From the NCBI GenBank assembly GCA_023229575.1, contig JALNYZ010000010.1, positions 62,001 to 126,000 on the forward strand: 64,000 bases of DNA, given 5' to 3'. Shown piece after piece: positions 55,842 through 64,000 of this stretch. The notes beneath the pieces were generated by a model. The model searched no databases. It saw nothing but the letters and a program-made list of their open reading frames with translations, and was not told the origin of the DNA. The first letter of the stretch is position 1; the number at the start of each line of letters is the position of its first letter. Source of the DNA: Prolixibacteraceae bacterium. Its GTDB lineage: Bacteria > Bacteroidota > Bacteroidia > Bacteroidales > Prolixibacteraceae. The position numbers and the translations under genes are program-made.

Positions 55842-56420
55842 ATGAAGCACTTGAAAATGTTGAAATCACCGGTTGAATTGGGGATGAACAATGAGATCCT
55901 GAAGGGAGAGCCAATCATTAACCAGTTGCGGTTTTTAAAAGACATAGCCGGGATATTTCATGATCGGGAGACTTTGTCAGAGATAAATCCGGAAACCCCG
56001 GCATACTCAGTCCAGTCGTGGTTGCCAGTTGCAGAAGGCACGCCTGGAGGACTTTTCTTTGGTATCTCTACCATAATGCCCGGCAAAGTTGGCAAGGAAT
56101 ACTACATGACAAAGGGCCATTTCCACGCACAATCCGACCGGGCCGAGTTTTACTGGGGTATTCAGGGGAATGGGATGTTGATCCTGATGGACCGCGAACG
56201 GAATACCTGGACCGAAGAGGTCTCTCCTGGTAGCCTGCATTACATTGGTGGCGAGATTGCGCACCGTTTGGCCAACACGGGCGACGAAAAGCTGATTGTT
56301 GGTGCATGCTGGCCGTCGGATGCTGGTCATGATTACGAGGAAATTGCAGTGAAGGGATTTTCTGCGTGTTTGGTCGAAGTTGATGGAAAACCGGCACTGG
56401 TAGAAAATAATATAAAATAA
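55842..56420 (+). CDS. Cupin-type glucose-6-phosphate isomerase
   Basis: 192 residues, cytoplasmic. It has the GPI (PF06560) cupin: TPGGLFFGISTIMPGKVGKE, then the metal-binding TKGHFHAQSDRAEFYWG with His, His and Glu ligands, and later SLHYIGGEIAHRLANTG with the fourth-ligand His. Such enzymes interconvert glucose-6-phosphate and fructose-6-phosphate and are unrelated to the classical isomerase. It is eight bases before the MFS sugar porter and clearly in the same operon. A second GPI-like cupin is at 60714. Alternative: an isomerase for another sugar phosphate. Confidence 0.87.
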   Translation: MKHLKMLKSPVELGMNNEILKGEPIINQLRFLKDIAGIFHDRETLSEINPETPAYSVQSWLPVAEGTPGGLFFGISTIMPGKVGKEYYMTKGHFHAQSDRAEFYWGIQGNGMLILMDRERNTWTEEVSPGSLHYIGGEIAHRLANTGDEKLIVGACWPSDAGHDYEEIAVKGFSACLVEVDGKPALVENNIK

Positions 56421-56428
56421 TCATAGCT

Positions 56429-57763
56429 ATGAAGGGATATGTTGTTCTGATATCAGTCGTTGCTGCATTGGGCGGACTTTTATTCGGTTTTGATACCGCA
56501 GTCATTTCGGGTACGATCAACTTTATTCAGCCCTATTTCGGCTTGTCTGAAACTGGACTGGGCTGGACGGTAAGCAGTTTGCTGTTTGGATGCATTGGAG
56601 GGGTTTTCCTGGCGGGAAAGGCTGGTGACCACTATGGACGGAAAAAGGTATTGATGATGGCAGCCCTTTTGTTTCTAGTTTCGGCGGTCGGGAGTGCCTC
56701 TGCACACACACTTATTTTTTTCCTGGTTGCACGCATTCTTGGCGGACTGGCGGTTGGTGTGGCATCTATCCTTTCGCCCATGTACATTGCCGAACTTGCA
56801 CCGGCCAAATACCGCGGAACACTGGTATCCCTGAACCAATTGGCCATTGTGATTGGCATTCTGGTGGCATTTTTCAGCAATTATGTGCTGGTTGGAACCG
56901 GAGAAAACAACTGGCGGTGGATGTTGCTGGTGATGGCTGCACCCGCAGTATTGCTGTTCTTTAGCTTGTTTCTGGTTCCTGAAAGCCCGCGCTGGCTGGT
57001 TGCCCGTGGGAAAGACAATGAGGCGCTTCAGGTATTGATAAAAACATCAGGAAAAGAATTTGCTGCTGCTGAATTAAAAGCGATTGAGAAAACATTGAAT
57101 GTTCAGGAAGAATCCAGGTTCAGTGAGTTACTGGAACCTAAAGTTAAACCGCTATTGTATATCGGTATTGTGCTTGCTGTTTTTCAGCAAATTACCGGGA
57201 TCAATACGATCATGTATTACGCTCCCAAAATATTTGCCAATGTAGGGCAGTCGAACAATTCGGCCCTGTTGCAAACCATTCTGATTGGTGGCACAAACCT
57301 GGTTTTCACATTGGTGGCTATGGCTTTAATCGACCGCTTTGGACGTAAAATGTTGATTCAGATTGGCTCTACAGGAATGATGCTGATGCTTGCCGGACTT
57401 TCGGTCCTGTATTTTATGAACCTTACTTCGGGAGTTCTGGTGCTAACATTTATTCTCGGGTACATTGCCTTTTTTGCGGCTTCGCTTGGACCGGCAACAT
57501 GGGTGGTGGCTACCGAATTATTCCCCAACCGCCTACGGAGCAAAGGAATGTCGATTGCCATTGTATCGCTTTGGATGGCTTGCACTGTTGTAACCATTGC
57601 CTTTCCTATCATGCTCGAAAAACTAAGCGGGGGGATCACCTTCCTGATTTTTGCGCTGATTTGTCTTGCAAATTTACTGTATGTACTAAAGTATGTCCCT
57701 GAAACCAAAGGCAAAACTCTGGAGGAACTGGAAAAAGAATTTTCCGAAACAGAAATCAAATAA
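56429..57763 (+). CDS. MFS sugar:proton symporter (SP family, XylE/GalP-like)
   Basis: 444 residues with 12 membrane segments. Family motifs: GGLLFGFDTAVISGTINFIQ in the first helix, DHYGRKK in loop 2-3, VPESPRWLVARGK after helix 6, QQITGINTIMYYAPKIF in helix 7, and the C-terminal VPETKGKTLEELEKEF. It imports a hexose or pentose through the inner membrane, supplying the ROK kinase and isomerases in the same operon. It is complete, in contrast to the C-terminal SP-family fragment at 47720. Which sugar it carries is not readable by eye. Confidence 0.93.
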   Translation: MKGYVVLISVVAALGGLLFGFDTAVISGTINFIQPYFGLSETGLGWTVSSLLFGCIGGVFLAGKAGDHYGRKKVLMMAALLFLVSAVGSASAHTLIFFLVARILGGLAVGVASILSPMYIAELAPAKYRGTLVSLNQLAIVIGILVAFFSNYVLVGTGENNWRWMLLVMAAPAVLLFFSLFLVPESPRWLVARGKDNEALQVLIKTSGKEFAAAELKAIEKTLNVQEESRFSELLEPKVKPLLYIGIVLAVFQQITGINTIMYYAPKIFANVGQSNNSALLQTILIGGTNLVFTLVAMALIDRFGRKMLIQIGSTGMMLMLAGLSVLYFMNLTSGVLVLTFILGYIAFFAASLGPATWVVATELFPNRLRSKGMSIAIVSLWMACTVVTIAFPIMLEKLSGGITFLIFALICLANLLYVLKYVPETKGKTLEELEKEFSETEIK

Positions 57764-57841
57764 GAAATATCGAATTTTCAATAACAAATATCCAAGGCAT
57801 TGGTCATTGCGACCGGAACTTGTAAGCTGAAATTTGGAACT

Positions 57842-58795
57842 ATGAACTTTACTATTGCCATCGATTTAGGCGGAACGATTATAAAAATCGGTTTATTACG
57901 GGAAGGTCGGCTCGTTGACCGGAAAGAGTTAATTGCACAATCGGCATCAGGACTAAAATCGCAGCTTCCTGAACTGAAAGAAACTATTGATCAAATGCTG
58001 CAGTTAAACTTGCTTCAGAAAAAAGATGTGTTGGGCATTGGGTTTTCGTTTGCGGGATTGGTTGATTCGTTGAAGAACCGGATTCTTTCAACCAATAAAA
58101 AATACGACGATGGACCGGAAAACGATCTGGTGGGCTGGGCGAAAGATAAATGGAATTGGCCGCTTTTAGCGCTAAACGATGCACGAATGGCTTTACTTGG
58201 CGAGTGGCAATATGGCGCAGGAAAATCTTGTTCAGACTTAGTCATGATAACCCTGGGCACCGGGATCGGGATGGCAACCTTGATCGGTGGAGGGTTGCTG
58301 ATAGGGAAGCACTTTCAGGCCGGAAACCTGGGTGGACACTTCACGGTGAACCACAGGGGAACGGTTTGTACCTGTGGAAACGTGGGTTGCGTGGAAGCTG
58401 AAGCATCCACATGGCGTTTGCCTTTGTTGTTGAAAGAACATCCGCATTTTTCGGAATCCTCCATAGCCAACGAAGAAGTTTTGGATTTTAGAGCCCTGTT
58501 TTATCATGCTGGGAATAATGACCGCGTGGCCAAAGAAGTGCTTGATCATTGCCTATCGGTTTGGGCAGCCGGAATCATCACCATGATCCATGCTTATGAT
58601 CCCGAACTGATTATCCTGAGTGGCGGGATTATGAAAAGTTCCGGGATTATCTTACCTACACTTCAGGAAAAAGTAAACCAACTGGCATGGACACCTTGGG
58701 GAAAGGTGAAACTGGTGGAGGCCCGGTTCCCTGATTCTGCGGCCCTGTACGGAGCTGATTATTTGGTTCGCTCATCCATAAAAAGTGTTGAATAA
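57842..58795 (+). CDS. ROK-family sugar kinase (glucokinase type)
   Basis: 317 residues from ATG 57842; the upstream in-frame ATG at 57800 would add a poor 14-residue extension. Phosphate-1 motif TIAIDLGGTIIKIGLL at the N-terminus; LVMITLGTGIGMATLIGGGL; and the ROK zinc motif CTCGNVGCVEAEAS, with the preceding GGHFTVNHRG histidine; ELIILSGGIMKSSGI in the C-terminal lobe. It phosphorylates an imported hexose such as glucose, N-acetylmannosamine, fructose or mannose. The operon's isomerases suggest glucose, mannose or fructose. Confidence 0.9.
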   Translation: MNFTIAIDLGGTIIKIGLLREGRLVDRKELIAQSASGLKSQLPELKETIDQMLQLNLLQKKDVLGIGFSFAGLVDSLKNRILSTNKKYDDGPENDLVGWAKDKWNWPLLALNDARMALLGEWQYGAGKSCSDLVMITLGTGIGMATLIGGGLLIGKHFQAGNLGGHFTVNHRGTVCTCGNVGCVEAEASTWRLPLLLKEHPHFSESSIANEEVLDFRALFYHAGNNDRVAKEVLDHCLSVWAAGIITMIHAYDPELIILSGGIMKSSGIILPTLQEKVNQLAWTPWGKVKLVEARFPDSAALYGADYLVRSSIKSVE

Positions 58796-58867
58796 TAACG
58801 AAAAACCTCACTGGCCCTGCTACAATAAAAATATTCCTAGGTGCAGCGCGGTGAAATAAATAGATAG

Positions 58868-60646
58868 ATGAAGAAGAGATATTTAAACAAACCATCAAAA
58901 TTCAATAACCATCCGGTTGTGGAGGTAAAAAACGAATCGTATAAAGTTGTAAACGGCTGGGAAGGAATTTGTACAAGGTTGAACAAGGAAATATCAGCTT
59001 TGGGTGGAAGAAGCAAACTGGTTGTCATTGAAACCTATCAGGGGGTGATTCATGAGGAACTGATTGCTAATTTACAGAAAGGATTGAATTCTGCCCGATT
59101 TATTCAGGCTGCTGATTATATGATTCCTGAAGACGAGATTAAGCAACTTGTTTTTCAGGATGTGACCAACGACCGAATTTTTGGTTTCCTGACACGATTA
59201 ACAATGGATGCCTTTTTCGATTCTGATAAAGTAAAAGCCATTCGATCTGAAATTGCAACGATAAAGGAGGGGGCAATTATAATATATGGCAGTGGAGCAT
59301 CATTACTCTGTCAGAATCCCGATTTGCTGGTATATGCCGATATGGCCCGTTGGGAGATTCAACTCAGGATGCGCCAACATTTAGTGGATAACCTGGGCTT
59401 GAAAAACCGCGATATTGAGGACTGGATGCTGCTTTATAAACAAGGCTTCTTTGTGGACTGGCGCGTGTGCGACCGCCTGAAAAAGACGTTATTCGACAAA
59501 TGGGATTTCCTACTCGACACCAACCGAATTGGTCAGCCCAAACTGGTTGAAGGGAAAGCCATTCTGGAAGGAATGAAGCAGGCGACCAATCGTCCGTTCA
59601 GCGTTGTCCCGTTTTTTGATCCGGGGCTGTGGGGTGGTCAGTGGATGAAGGAAGTCTGCAATTTAGACGAATCTGCTTCCAATTACGCATGGTGTTTCAA
59701 CTGCGTTCCTGAAGAAAACAGCCTGTTGCTGAAATTTGGAGATGATGTGATTGAAATTCCTTCCATCAATCTGGTGTTCCGTCATCCGCGCGAACTGATG
59801 GGCGATCCGGTTCACGGGCGATTTGGCGACGAATTCCCCATTCGCTTCGACTATCTGGATACCATGGAAGGTGGGCACCTGAGTTTGCAGGTACATCCGC
59901 TCACCGAATACATTCAGGAGAAATTTGGCTTGCATTACACGCAGGACGAAAGCTATTACATGATGGACATGGAAGACGATGCCATCGTTTACCTTGGCCT
60001 GCAAGAAGGGGTAAATCCGGAAGAAATGTTGGGTGATTTGGAAGAAGCTCACGCAGGAGGAAAACCGTTCGAGGCCGAAAGACATGTGCAAACCTGGCCA
60101 GTGAAAAAGCACGATCATGTTTTGATTCCAGCCGGAACGATTCACTGTTCGGGTAAAAACAGCATGGTACTCGAAATTAGTGCAACCCCCTTCATTTTTA
60201 CTTTCAAATTATGGGATTGGGGTCGATTGGGAATGGATGGAAAGCCGCGACCGATCAACATTGAACACGGTAAAAAGAATATTCAATGGGATCGTACGAC
60301 CGAATGGACGCGCCAAAATCTGGTTAACCGGATTGAAAAGGTTGCTGAAGGCGATGGCTGGGTCGAAGAACGAACCGGTTTGCACGAACGCGAATTTATT
60401 GAAACCCGTCGCCATTGGTTTACCAAAAAAGTTGAACACCATACCAATGGAGGAGTTGATGTGATTTGCCTTGTTGAGGGCGACGAAATAGTTGTTGAGA
60501 GTCCGACCAATGCATTTGAGCCTTTTGCAGTTCATTATGCCGAAGTGTTTATTGTTCCGGCTAAAGTTGGAGCATATACCATTCGCCCTTACGGAGCAGG
60601 TGAAGGCCAGAAATGTGGCACGTTAAAAGGATATGTTAGGTTTTGA
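58868..60646 (+). CDS. Class I mannose-6-phosphate isomerase with a long N-terminal extension
   Basis: 592 residues, against about 320-400 for an ordinary bacterial phosphomannose isomerase. The cupin catalytic part starts near residue 240: VVPFFDPGLWGGQWMKEVCN, IRFDYLDTMEGGHLSLQVHP (zinc ligands Gln and His), LHYTQDESYYMMD, and DHVLIPAGTIHCSGKNSMVL. The first 230 residues (KLVVIETYQGVIHEELIANL; AIIIYGSGASLLCQNPDLLV; LLYKQGFFVDWRVCDRLKK) look like a degenerate nucleoside-kinase-type fold with no P-loop. It converts mannose-6-phosphate to fructose-6-phosphate. The extension may be regulatory. It begins 72 bases after the kinase. Confidence 0.83.
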   Translation: MKKRYLNKPSKFNNHPVVEVKNESYKVVNGWEGICTRLNKEISALGGRSKLVVIETYQGVIHEELIANLQKGLNSARFIQAADYMIPEDEIKQLVFQDVTNDRIFGFLTRLTMDAFFDSDKVKAIRSEIATIKEGAIIIYGSGASLLCQNPDLLVYADMARWEIQLRMRQHLVDNLGLKNRDIEDWMLLYKQGFFVDWRVCDRLKKTLFDKWDFLLDTNRIGQPKLVEGKAILEGMKQATNRPFSVVPFFDPGLWGGQWMKEVCNLDESASNYAWCFNCVPEENSLLLKFGDDVIEIPSINLVFRHPRELMGDPVHGRFGDEFPIRFDYLDTMEGGHLSLQVHPLTEYIQEKFGLHYTQDESYYMMDMEDDAIVYLGLQEGVNPEEMLGDLEEAHAGGKPFEAERHVQTWPVKKHDHVLIPAGTIHCSGKNSMVLEISATPFIFTFKLWDWGRLGMDGKPRPINIEHGKKNIQWDRTTEWTRQNLVNRIEKVAEGDGWVEERTGLHEREFIETRRHWFTKKVEHHTNGGVDVICLVEGDEIVVESPTNAFEPFAVHYAEVFIVPAKVGAYTIRPYGAGEGQKCGTLKGYVRF

Positions 60647-60713
60647 TTTAGGCAAGAACAACTGATCCGATGACTTCAGATTTCGGATCAGGTAAATGTA
60701 AAAAAAAAGAAAG

Positions 60714-61493
60714 ATGAAATTTTACCCTGGATTTGATATTAAGCCAACCACCGACCCAATGGGTTTTGAATACGGGTTCAATGTTTTTGGTCCAAGCGTT
60801 GAGAACCGCACAATCGATTCCATTCGCAAAAGTTTGCGCAATCCTCTTTGTGCCGGACCTGATCCGGTTTATTCCATCGCAATGGATGTGGGTAAAAAGG
60901 TGCATTTGCCTTTGTTGAAGAAACTTCATTTATTGTATGGCTGTGTAACTTATGCTGCCGGGAAACTAGGTGATGAGCCGGTCCGCAGCCAGGGACATAT
61001 CCATAAAGTTTCGCCGCTTTCGGGCTGGTCAACGCCGGAAGTTTACGAAATATGGTCAGGGAAAGCCATCATTTACATGCAGGAAAAAGCGGAAGATCAG
61101 CCGGGGCGATGTTTTGCCGTGGTAACTGGTCCGGGTGATGTGGTCATTGTTCCGCCATACTGGGCACATGCCACCATTAGCGCCGATGCGGAGCAACCGC
61201 TTACTTTTGGTGCCTGGTGTGATCGCGAATATGGTTTTGAATATGACGGAGTTCGTGCCCATAAAGGATTGGCATGGTTTCCGGTTATATCAGAAAATGG
61301 CGAAATCGAGTGGCATAAAAATCCCAATTATAAGGATTGTGAACTAATTGTGAAAAGTCCTGAAATTTATACACAGCTTGGCATTGAAACTGGAAAGCCG
61401 ATTTATCAACAATTTGAGGAAAATACTGAAAAGTTTCTTTTTGTACCACAGCCCCAGTTGGTAAAAGAGCACTGGAATAACTTTGTTTGTTAG
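60714..61493 (+). CDS. Second cupin-type glucose-6-phosphate-isomerase-like protein
   Basis: 259 residues, cytoplasmic. The GPI-type cupin is complete: VRSQGHIHKVSPLSGWSTPE and VYEIWSGKAIIYMQ with the His, His and Glu ligands, then GPGDVVIVPPYWAHATISAD with the further His. It has about 65 more residues than the enzyme at 55842 and differs in most positions, so it is a divergent paralogue. It may serve another sugar phosphate or another condition. It is the last gene of the operon; no terminator is obvious after it. Confidence 0.82.
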   Translation: MKFYPGFDIKPTTDPMGFEYGFNVFGPSVENRTIDSIRKSLRNPLCAGPDPVYSIAMDVGKKVHLPLLKKLHLLYGCVTYAAGKLGDEPVRSQGHIHKVSPLSGWSTPEVYEIWSGKAIIYMQEKAEDQPGRCFAVVTGPGDVVIVPPYWAHATISADAEQPLTFGAWCDREYGFEYDGVRAHKGLAWFPVISENGEIEWHKNPNYKDCELIVKSPEIYTQLGIETGKPIYQQFEENTEKFLFVPQPQLVKEHWNNFVC

Positions 61494-61844
61494 GAAAGAT
61501 AACTAATTCGAAATGTTAATTAAAATCCAAGAATAAGGTAATGTTTCAATAATTCGCATTTAGTGAAATACCTAATAGAACTCGTTTTTATGAAGTGAAT
61601 AATGTGAAAAGTGAAAGAGTGAACGGTTATAGAATCGGGTGGATGGATTCAAAATATTAATGGGCATTAAAGCAGCCCAATTATTATTAACTGTTTAATC
61701 TTTGCTATGAAATCATTTTGTGAAATTATTCTGTATTTGGAAAATGAACGGTCCAGAATGAAAGAAGAATAGGGACAAGAGAAGTATGCCATTGGAGTAC
61801 TAGCGCATAAGGTAATAATAAAAATTCATTTAGATTGGTAAAGA
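61494..61844. other. Gene-free region between the sugar operon and the conjugative-element genes
   Basis: About 350 AT-rich bases with no convincing gene. Only a very short frame (about 20 codons from 61707) and a weak GGGC/GCCC hairpin at about 61660-61680 are seen. I find no tRNA or clear attachment-site repeat, although the left boundary of the element to the right could lie here. Confidence 0.5.
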
Positions 61845-63053
61845 ATGGAGAAAAACTACAATATTGAGTGGTTTGATTTGCTTGTAACCATCACTCTTAA
61901 TCCAGGCAAAACTGATTTTTTATCAATGGAGGAGGATCAAATCAATACGGTCATAACCCAGATAGCAATAGAGAAAGAACAGTTTAAATCCTTATTGAAA
62001 AATCAGGTGTTTGGATTAACAAAGGAAAGCCAGATCGAATTATTAATCAAGAAGTATCATTCAGCACTTATATTCCTGCTTGATGAAGCATTTGCAAATA
62101 AGGAAAAGCTTCCAGAGAAAAATGAGCTTATTGCAAAAACATATGATAACCTTATTTCCTGCCTTGACGAGTTGCTTTCTTTCATAGAGGTCAGGTTTTC
62201 GTCTTATTTAAGTCTCGACGAGCGCGTACCTGCGACATATTTAATTGTTACCAAGAAAGAACTGAGTCAGCGCCTCGGAAAACTAAAGACAAGACTGTAT
62301 AAACTTGTCCCGGACCGCCGGATCGTGGATATTGTCCTGAACACACTGTATTCATTTACCAACCGTCCACAGGGAGGATACCTGGTTACATTCCGTGATG
62401 TACTTTATAAAAAAGAACTTACCAAGGAACTGGAAGTTTTGGAAGACCCGGAAAAGGAAACCTGTATCTATACCGCGTTAAATGAACTTTTGATCTATCT
62501 CAACTTTAATAGTAAAGCTTTCGCCAATCACTTTACCGAAAGACTAGCCGAAAAAATCAACGGTCTGGAAAACCTTTCGGAGAAGCAGGATCAGTTGCTG
62601 GTGCATTTTAAAGATTTTAACCAAATGCATAGAAAGCCGGGAGTCATTTTTAATCCACAATACCGGGATCTGAAAACTGTTTTAAGCAACTGGTTTGTCC
62701 AGGAAATTTTTTACCTGGAAAAGAAGATGCGTCTCTCCGTTACGCCATTGCAAGGCAATACAGAATTGCCTAAGCCAAAAGTTTTCTCAGAGAAGCCTAA
62801 GCAAAAAGTAATGTGTATCCTTTCCACTGATCAAACGGGACTGATATTAAGAGCGTCAGATGAACTGCGGATATTGGTTGCAAAATCTATGAGTGAGGTA
62901 TTTAAAACCATTGTTCCGCATTTATCTACGCCTTACAAAGAAGAATTATCCTATGATGGCATGCGCAGTAAATCTTATGTTGCGGAGGAAAGGGACAAGC
63001 AGATCGCCATTGAGACACTGGAACGGATCATCAGAAAGATTAAAGAATATTAA
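61845..63053 (+). CDS. Hypothetical protein, probably carried by a conjugative element
   Basis: 402 residues, no signal peptide or membrane segment, mostly helical. Begins MEKNYNIEWFDLLVTITLNP. The C-terminal part reads KQKVMCILSTDQTGLILRAS, IVPHLSTPYKEELSYDGMRS, KSYVAEERDKQIAIETLERI; I recall this ending from proteins encoded on Bacteroidota conjugative transposons, though I cannot name the family. A distant relation to RteC, a regulator of conjugative-transposon excision, was considered but no motif supports it. It lies 19 bases before a small lipoprotein gene and shares orientation with the membrane gene at 63869. Confidence 0.6.
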   Translation: MEKNYNIEWFDLLVTITLNPGKTDFLSMEEDQINTVITQIAIEKEQFKSLLKNQVFGLTKESQIELLIKKYHSALIFLLDEAFANKEKLPEKNELIAKTYDNLISCLDELLSFIEVRFSSYLSLDERVPATYLIVTKKELSQRLGKLKTRLYKLVPDRRIVDIVLNTLYSFTNRPQGGYLVTFRDVLYKKELTKELEVLEDPEKETCIYTALNELLIYLNFNSKAFANHFTERLAEKINGLENLSEKQDQLLVHFKDFNQMHRKPGVIFNPQYRDLKTVLSNWFVQEIFYLEKKMRLSVTPLQGNTELPKPKVFSEKPKQKVMCILSTDQTGLILRASDELRILVAKSMSEVFKTIVPHLSTPYKEELSYDGMRSKSYVAEERDKQIAIETLERIIRKIKEY

Positions 63054-63071
63054 TCCATAAAACAGATTGCC

Positions 63072-63608
63072 ATGGGAAAGTTATTATTCATTTTGATTTC
63101 AGCAGGCATTATCCTCTTTGGATGTAATCCTGTGCGGGAACTTAAGAAGGATGAAGCTTTAAAGATCATCAATAAGGAACTGAACTATCCCAGGGTTTAT
63201 GATTATGATATTTTTTGCAGCGACCCGGAACATGCAAAAAGCTTGCTTGATACGGGATTAGAGTCTAACGGTATGGTGACCGTGCAAAAGACACAAAAGT
63301 TGAAGGACATAGGAAAACCTTTGGTGCAATTCACTGAGAAAGCTAGGCTTTATCTTCTGCCTACTCCGGATAAAGACAAAGCGCTCGATGTGCAAAAGGT
63401 GAAAATTGCAGATGAAGAAGTGATAGACCTTAGTATAACTCAGGATGATGAAAGTAAGAATACTGTTTGGGTGGAATACACATCTGTTTACAAAAATATC
63501 ACTCCTTTTTCTGTCCTGATGAAAAGGAATTTAAATGAACCGGTAAGGCATAGGGTTAAATTTTCTTTATCAGCCAACGGGTGGATTTTGCAGAAGCCTG
63601 TTCTCTGA
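63072..63608 (+). CDS. Small lipoprotein of unknown function
   Basis: 178 residues. Starts MGKLLFILISAGIILFGCNP, a clear lipoprotein signal with Cys18. The mature part is mixed and charged (LKKDEALKIINKELNYPRVY; LYLLPTPDKDKALDVQKVKI; WVEYTSVYKNITPFSVLMKR), ending in a beta-rich stretch (RVKFSLSANGWILQKPVL). I do not recognise a family. It is 19 bases after the gene at 61845 and is followed by a strong terminator, so the two likely form one transcript. Confidence 0.72.
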   Translation: MGKLLFILISAGIILFGCNPVRELKKDEALKIINKELNYPRVYDYDIFCSDPEHAKSLLDTGLESNGMVTVQKTQKLKDIGKPLVQFTEKARLYLLPTPDKDKALDVQKVKIADEEVIDLSITQDDESKNTVWVEYTSVYKNITPFSVLMKRNLNEPVRHRVKFSLSANGWILQKPVL

Positions 63609-63640
63609 TATTTTAATCCCTATCCTAAATATTTACAGTG

Positions 63641-63666
63641 AGCCTCCGTAACGGGAGGCTTTTTTT
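63641..63666 (+). terminator. Rho-independent terminator after the lipoprotein gene
   Basis: AGCCTCC (63641-63647) pairs perfectly with GGAGGCT (63654-63660) around a six-base loop, followed directly by TTTTTT. It is 33 bases after the stop at 63608. Between this and 63868 there is no gene that I can support. Confidence 0.92.
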
Positions 63667-63868
63667 ATTCAAAAAAAATTACCTTTCAAATACCCTTATT
63701 TACCTGTGGTTCCAGTAGTTCCAAAAAGGGTACAACAAGAAATTGGACTTGTAGGCGCTTTCATTCCATCGTTCTTTTGTCCTGTAATTGTAAACAATCC
63801 GTCCAGCGGCGAAGAATCTCCCGGCTCCGGATTGAAGGATTAGTGTGAAACAAAAAAATTGAAAGCGT

Positions 63869-64000
63869 ATGTTTACCAACATTTCATGGATAGACTACTT
63901 TGTGGCAGTCGTCCTGCTACTGGCTATTTATTATCTTTTTATTGGGGTGCGGTATTATTCCACCAACCTCAAAGACCTGTTTTCTGGAAAACGAAAACCT
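63869..64000 (+). CDS. Small membrane protein of a conjugative element, N-terminal part (runs off the window)
   Basis: The ATG at 63869 opens a frame that is still open at the last base (44 codons). It reads MFTNISWIDYFVAVVLLLAI, with one membrane segment up to YYLFIGVRYY, then a basic LKDLFSGKRKP. In my memory this short membrane protein stands just upstream of the traE-like gene in Bacteroidota conjugative transposon transfer regions. I rely on pattern memory here; the fragment is too short for a firm family call. Confidence 0.55.
   Translation, partial: MFTNISWIDYFVAVVLLLAIYYLFIGVRYYSTNLKDLFSGKRKP

Noticed and set aside
61494..61844. tRNA gene or attachment site at the border of the conjugative-element genes
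   Set aside because: No cloverleaf-like sequence or repeated att core could be found by eye.
61845..63053. RteC-type regulator
   Set aside because: Length and the visible motifs do not show the RteC pattern; kept as hypothetical.

Overview
The window is from a Bacteroidota (Bacteroidetes) chromosome. The evidence is three SusC/SusD-type outer-membrane pairs (one truncated by the window edge), an ECF sigma / FecR anti-sigma / STN-domain SusC signalling set, many short lipoprotein signal peptides, almost no Shine-Dalgarno sequences, and a generally AT-rich base composition. I cannot place it below phylum. Every gene I accept is on the + strand.

Layout. (A) 1-10.6 kb: end of a SusC, its SusD and a terminator; an exported Gfo/Idh/MocA oxidoreductase with a DUF1080 (3-keto-glycoside hydrolase type) protein; a GH20 remnant; two tandem GH51-like arabinofuranosidases; and a ceramidase-fold protein. 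(B) 10.7-13.4 kb: a URO-D superfamily protein and a sodium:solute symporter. (C) 13.4-28.3 kb: ECF sigma factor, a GH127 remnant, FecR, an STN SusC with SusD, a second SusC/SusD pair, and a second copy of the oxidoreductase + DUF1080 module. (D) 28.3-34.2 kb: three lipoproteins built from repeated CBM6-like, FnIII-like and Ig-like modules joined to beta-helix or CBM9-like domains. (E) 34.5-42.8 kb: two GH31, a third Gfo/Idh/MocA enzyme, GH20 and GH43. (F) 42.9-47.6 kb: DUF362, DUF6599-like, DUF4832 and URO-D proteins, then a scar of two gene fragments at 47.65-48.05 kb. (G) 48.2-52.9 kb: GH28 polygalacturonase and a GC-rich beta-helix protein. (H) 52.9-54.6 kb: a complete insertion sequence. 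(I) 54.8-61.5 kb: a sugar operon with GntR regulator, two cupin phosphoglucose isomerases, MFS symporter, ROK kinase and long phosphomannose isomerase. (J) 61.8 kb to the end: three genes that look like cargo or transfer-region genes of a conjugative element.

How it works together (inference). Regions A-G form a large polysaccharide-utilisation island. GH51, GH28, GH43, the GH127 remnant and the beta-helix proteins point to pectin-type plant polysaccharide; GH31 and GH20 act on side chains or other glycans. SusC/SusD pairs import oligosaccharides, the ECF/FecR/STN set senses them, and region I takes monosaccharide into glycolysis. The most unusual feature is the repeated exported Gfo/Idh/MocA + DUF1080 pair, which suggests an oxidative (3-keto) route of glycoside cleavage beside the ordinary hydrolases. 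The island is a mosaic, with remnants, an internal duplication, GC-rich imported gene bodies and an insertion sequence.
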